A stretch of 64,000 nt of DNA from UBA10438 sp044238605 (GTDB taxonomy: Bacteria; Bacteroidota; Ignavibacteria; Kapaibacteriales; Kapaibacteriaceae). Of the stretch, positions 60,891 through 64,000 are shown piece after piece. The position numbers and the translations under genes are program-made. The DNA lies in assembly GCA_044238605.1 (NCBI GenBank), contig JBIICY010000008.1, positions 29,464 through 93,463 on the forward strand, given 5' to 3'. How positions within the stretch are numbered: the stretch's first letter is position 1; each line of letters begins with the position of its first letter. The notes beneath the pieces were generated by a model. The model had not been told where the DNA came from. It made no database searches and worked only from the letters and a program-made list of their open reading frames with translations.

Positions 60891-62990
60891 ATGAAACTCA
60901 TTGCACTGATCATAACATTGTTTACGGCAGCAGAACTCGTTGCCCAACATGATCATGACGCGTTGGAAGACAAGCAGTCATTTTTGCAATGGATGATTCA
61001 GGATGCAAGCCTGCTTGAGAGCATGCAGCCACGTCACCCACAAACGATGATGCTTGGTGAATTCCCCAAGAAGGACATCGACACCACAATCGATGTGCAG
61101 TCGTATGAATTGCTTATCGACTGGTACAAATCACTTACTACGCGCAAGGACTTCCGTGGTCCCCGTAAAGCTGAGGGTCGCATAACAAGCTATGTGCTCT
61201 CGCGGGTCGATGACCTTAAAGCAATTGTCTTCGATGCGGATAAGCTTACGATCGACAGTGTAAAGGTTACAACGCAAAGCCAACAAATGGTGCCAGTAGC
61301 ATTTAGTGTGGCTTCGAAGCGCCTCACCATGCCCCTGCCATCATCATTGAAGCGTGGCGAACAGGTTGCTGTTACAATTTGGTATGCCATCCAAACAGAT
61401 GCCGGCTATATGAACATTTGGCACGCAGAAGATGCAGCTGTCAACGAGATTCCCGGCGGAAGTGCTTACACATTCGCTCAGCCAGAAGGCGCACGTACGT
61501 GGATGCCATGCAATGACCGCCCATCAGACAAGGCGTACTTTACCGTGGCGGTTCGGGTACCGAAGGGCTACGTTCCGGTGTCAAATGGTATAGAGTTATC
61601 AAAGGTTGCCGATGGCGACACAGCATCATTGCACATGTGGCAGCACGACGAAATGATGCCAACGTATTTGTTAACGGTGAATGCGGGCACATTTGTCAAG
61701 GACACGATGTCGTACAAGCGCAAGGATGGTACAACCGTCCCTGTTGCCAACTATCACTTTGAAGCAGACCGCAACGGACAGGTGTATAATGCCAACAACG
61801 CCTTAGCAAACACGCAGTTATGGTTTGAATCACTTGAAGAAAAATTCGGCCCCTACCCATACAAGACCTATGGTCATGTTACGGTATCTCCGATCGACTT
61901 CGGTGGTATGGAGCACCAGACGATGTCTACCATCAACAGGTTTTGGTTGCGCGGCACGGCAGAACTCGGCTATGTGCACGAGCTTGGCCACCAGTGGATT
62001 GGCGACTACGTAACGTGTGCAACATGGGCAGACATTTGGCTCAATGAAGGGGGCGCATCCTTCTCAGAAGCACTATATGGTGAGTATGTCAAGGGCAAGG
62101 AAAGCTATGCCAAGGTACTGCGCAACAAACGTGATCGCTACATGAGGCGTGGTCTTGCCGAGCCCCCTGTATACAACATACCGTTGGCGATGATTTTCAA
62201 CGAAGCAACCACCTATAACAAGTCAAGCTGGGTCTATCACATGATGCGAAGGATGGTAGGCGACAGCTTGTTCTTCCCAACACTTCGTTCCTACATGGCC
62301 AAGTACGCGCATGGTTCTGCGCAGACCTATCAGTTCAAGCAGCATTTTGTTGAGAACATTCCAAACCCACCTGTCTCTTGGGACGTGTTCTTTGATCAGT
62401 GGCTGGTGCAAGCCGGCCATCCGAGGTTCTTTGCACTCGTTTCTAATCCATCTGCACCATTTGGTGCAACAGTGCCGATCACGATCAAGATATCGCAGGA
62501 ACAGTTGCAGGTTGTACCTACAGTCTTCGAGGTCCCACTTACGCTGCGTGTGCAATGGGGCTCGCGTTGGTACGATACAACAATTGTGATGAAAACACCG
62601 ACGATAGAAGTGAAGTATGAATTCCCGAACGATGGGTCGACACTTAGTTTTCCAGATCCAGCGTCTCCTGCAAGTCTCATCGATCCGGAAGAATCTCTTC
62701 TCTGTGAACGTTTTGGTGAAATCGTTACGAGCGTTCAAGACCAGACTCGAGATACTGGCGTCCGGCTCATCGGGCCAGCTCCAGCTAGTGATGTAGTAAC
62801 TGTTGAAGTATCGGATGGACCAGCGGTTACTTGCACATGGATTGGTCTAAACGGTGAGGTTCTTGCAACAAGCATCATTGACCCAGGCATCTGCATGTTG
62901 GACGTGTCATCACTGCCGTCGGGTATTCTGCATCTACGCTTGGAACGTGCCGGCACTACAGCAGTGTTTGCGGTACCAGTCATCCACTAA
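60891..62990 (+). CDS. Secreted M1-family metallo-aminopeptidase with T9SS-like tail
   Basis: A 699-residue secreted zinc aminopeptidase with a signal peptide (about 1-18). The zinc site is intact: H-E-L-G-H-Q-W with the third ligand in L-N-E-G. The substrate-recognition motif G-x-M-E-N appears as G-G-M-E-H-Q. A candidate catalytic Tyr is in S-S-W-V-Y-H-M. The last 75 residues (G-P-A-P-A-S-D-V-V-T-V … V-P-V-I-H) look like a T9SS tail, so the enzyme is probably surface-attached or released. It lies 15 bases downstream of the hydrolase. Confidence 0.88.
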   Translation: MKLIALIITLFTAAELVAQHDHDALEDKQSFLQWMIQDASLLESMQPRHPQTMMLGEFPKKDIDTTIDVQSYELLIDWYKSLTTRKDFRGPRKAEGRITSYVLSRVDDLKAIVFDADKLTIDSVKVTTQSQQMVPVAFSVASKRLTMPLPSSLKRGEQVAVTIWYAIQTDAGYMNIWHAEDAAVNEIPGGSAYTFAQPEGARTWMPCNDRPSDKAYFTVAVRVPKGYVPVSNGIELSKVADGDTASLHMWQHDEMMPTYLLTVNAGTFVKDTMSYKRKDGTTVPVANYHFEADRNGQVYNANNALANTQLWFESLEEKFGPYPYKTYGHVTVSPIDFGGMEHQTMSTINRFWLRGTAELGYVHELGHQWIGDYVTCATWADIWLNEGGASFSEALYGEYVKGKESYAKVLRNKRDRYMRRGLAEPPVYNIPLAMIFNEATTYNKSSWVYHMMRRMVGDSLFFPTLRSYMAKYAHGSAQTYQFKQHFVENIPNPPVSWDVFFDQWLVQAGHPRFFALVSNPSAPFGATVPITIKISQEQLQVVPTVFEVPLTLRVQWGSRWYDTTIVMKTPTIEVKYEFPNDGSTLSFPDPASPASLIDPEESLLCERFGEIVTSVQDQTRDTGVRLIGPAPASDVVTVEVSDGPAVTCTWIGLNGEVLATSIIDPGICMLDVSSLPSGILHLRLERAGTTAVFAVPVIH

Positions 62991-63008
62991 CGCCCGGTAC
63001 CACCGAAC

Positions 63009-63653
63009 ATGTCTCCCGATATTGCATCGCTTCGTAAGGAATACACAAAGGCAGAGCTCACCATTGAAAGTGTGCAGCGCGAGCCCCTTACCCAATTCCT
63101 TGCATGGTTTGACGAGGCACTGGCTTCGGACATCAACGAGCCAACGGCAATGGTGCTCTCGTGCGCAACACCTGATGGGCGTCCGTCATCGCGCGTTGTG
63201 CTGCTCAAGGGTGTAGACGAAGACGGTTTTGTCTGGTACACGAACTACCTGAGCCGCAAAGGCTCCGAGCTCGACGTAAACCCGCATGCATCGCTGTTGT
63301 TCTTCTGGCCCGAGCTTGAGCGGCAGATCCGAATTGAAGGCGTCGTAACAAAAGTCTCGCAGGAGCAGTCAACCGAGTACTTCCACTCACGTCCGTTCGA
63401 CAGTCAAGTAGGCGCAGCAGCATCTCCGCAGAGTCAGGTAGTACCATCGCGCGAATTCCTCGCAGACCTCTTCTCCATCATGCACACCGCGGCAACAAAA
63501 GCTCAGCATGTTGAGAAGCCCCCTCACTGGGGAGGCTACAAGCTCGTACCAACTGCCATCGAGTTTTGGCAGGGCAGACCATCCCGCATGCACGACCGCA
63601 TCCGATACCGCAAACACAACGATCAGTGGATCATTGAACGGTTGGCACCGTAA
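63009..63653 (+). CDS. pdxH: Pyridoxamine 5'-phosphate oxidase
   Basis: A 214-residue FMN enzyme that makes pyridoxal 5'-phosphate in the vitamin B6 pathway. It shows P-S-S-R-V-V-L-L-K-G, F-V-W-Y-T-N-Y-x-S-R-K-G, F-F-W-P-E-L-E-R-Q-I-R-I-E-G, Y-F-H-S-R-P, S-x-Q-S and P-x-H-W-G-G-Y, and ends R-I-R-Y-R…W-x-I-E-R-L-A-P as expected. Full family length. It is followed at once by the 7-bp repeat. Confidence 0.96.
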   Translation: MSPDIASLRKEYTKAELTIESVQREPLTQFLAWFDEALASDINEPTAMVLSCATPDGRPSSRVVLLKGVDEDGFVWYTNYLSRKGSELDVNPHASLLFFWPELERQIRIEGVVTKVSQEQSTEYFHSRPFDSQVGAAASPQSQVVPSREFLADLFSIMHTAATKAQHVEKPPHWGGYKLVPTAIEFWQGRPSRMHDRIRYRKHNDQWIIERLAP

Positions 63654-63654
63654 G

Positions 63655-63868
63655 AGTAGCGAGCAGCGAGTAGGGGCGACCCTATGTGGTCGCCCAAAAG
63701 AATACAGCGATGTGGTCGCCCAAAAGAATACAGCGATGTGGTCGCCCAAAAGAGTATAGCGACGTGGTCGCCCAAAAGAATACAGCGATGTGGTCGCCCA
63801 AAAAGAGTACAGCGACGTGGTCGCCCAAAAGAATACAGCGACGTGGTCGCCCACCCTCGCTCGCCCCT
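63655..63868 (+). repeat. Composite repeat: heptamer units, then six 26-bp tandem units within inverted ends
   Basis: Three AGYAGCG-type heptamers (63655-63675) lead into GTAGGGGCGA (63670-63679). Then six tandem units of 26 bases (one of 27), each opening GTGGTCGCCC, run from 63686 to 63842, with a partial seventh from 63843. The patch closes with TCGCCCCTAC (63859-63868), the exact reverse complement of GTAGGGGCGA. Units differ at a few positions. No coding potential is credible. Confidence 0.85.
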
Positions 63869-64000
63869 ACACATTGGGTCCCTCGCGCGCGCAAGCGCAC
63901 TCGGGATGACGAGCGTGGCGTTGGATTTTATGCACAAGGGCCGTGGGGGGCCGCGAGCGCGCCCCCCGCCCACCCCGATAAAAAATTTTAGACCGGACTC
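63869..64000. other. Non-coding end region with a second palindromic repeat
   Basis: TCCCTCG and CTCGGGATGAC (about 63880-63911) form an imperfect inverted repeat around a CG-rich centre. A G/C-rich run (GGGGGGCC…GCCCCCC) follows near 63940-63968. I see no gene, promoter or tRNA here. Confidence 0.5.

Noticed and set aside
63686..63852. Possible CRISPR array (regular 26-bp units)
   Set aside because: The units are directly adjacent with no unique spacers, and no cas gene is present; it is a simple tandem repeat.
63387..63991. Several overlapping open frames on both strands in the repeat patch
   Set aside because: They are translations of the 26-bp tandem repeat with no start context and no known domain.

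Overview
The window is chromosomal DNA from a free-living Gram-negative bacterium of the Bacteroidota/Chlorobiota (FCB) lineage. Several things support this. Seven secreted proteins carry a C-terminal type IX secretion (T9SS)-like sorting domain. At least ten upstream regions contain the Bacteroidota -7 promoter element TAnnTTTG. atpD and atpC form a separate minimal operon, and complex I genes are scattered. LptE-, TamB-, OmpA-, GWxTD- and sortilin/BNR-type envelope proteins are abundant. Moderate GC content and this gene set would fit a Kapabacteria/Ignavibacteria-like organism, but that placement is inference. No phage, insertion sequence, integron or CRISPR array was found.

Layout. 1-4.9 kb: end of a membrane glycosyltransferase, adk, an OmpA-family protein with an unusual triple-CxxC segment, an RlpA-like protein and a LolA-fold protein. 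4.9-9.8 kb: a large BNR propeller protein, a TPR protein and a DUF3467 protein. 9.8-12.5 kb: rpmH-rnpA-yidD-yidC, the conserved RNase P/membrane-insertase operon. 12.6-17.7 kb: a large Omp28/thioredoxin-like T9SS cargo, a GWxTD protein and an acetyl-CoA hydrolase/CoA-transferase. 17.8-25.6 kb: a membrane Fe-S oxidoreductase, then on the minus strand atpD-atpC and guaB-aminopeptidase P-GT4. 25.8-33 kb: thiolase, isocitrate dehydrogenase and a 1538-residue TamB-like protein. 33-36.3 kb (minus): nuoA-nuoB-anmK-acyl-CoA dehydrogenase. 36.3-40.1 kb: MBL-fold hydrolase, LptE, a processive GT2 and a fumarylacetoacetase-family protein, ending in a 7-bp tandem repeat. 40.2-50 kb: an accessory block of five large surface proteins, four with Asp-box propellers and T9SS tails and one lipoprotein. 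50-53.2 kb: Mrp/ApbC with an Nfu-domain protein, tRNA-Val and tRNA-Leu, and nuoJ-nuoK with a thioredoxin-like lipoprotein. 53.2-63.7 kb: bifunctional Rel, a 951-residue thioredoxin/propeller T9SS protein, tRNA-Pro, an amidohydrolase-like protein, an alpha/beta hydrolase, an M1 aminopeptidase and pdxH. 63.65-64 kb: a gene-free repeat patch.

How the genes work together. The metabolic genes point to aerobic or respiratory heterotrophy with fatty-acid/acyl-CoA oxidation (acyl-CoA dehydrogenase, thiolase, CoA-transferase, ETF-quinone-oxidoreductase-like Fe-S protein) feeding a TCA cycle, complex I and F-type ATP synthase. The envelope genes suggest an outer membrane with LPS, peptidoglycan recycling and a rich T9SS-secreted surface proteome.

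The most unusual signal is not a gene. The octamer ARGGGGCT (AAGGGGCT or AGGGGGCT, both strands) occurs 41 times by hand count, against about four expected. It has balanced orientation and lies in several reading frames. One inverted pair forms the atpC terminator. This resembles a DNA-uptake-sequence system. Other leads are likely leaderless promoters (guaB, apbC, an amidohydrolase), a candidate small RNA at about 58.6 kb, and the two intergenic repeat patches.
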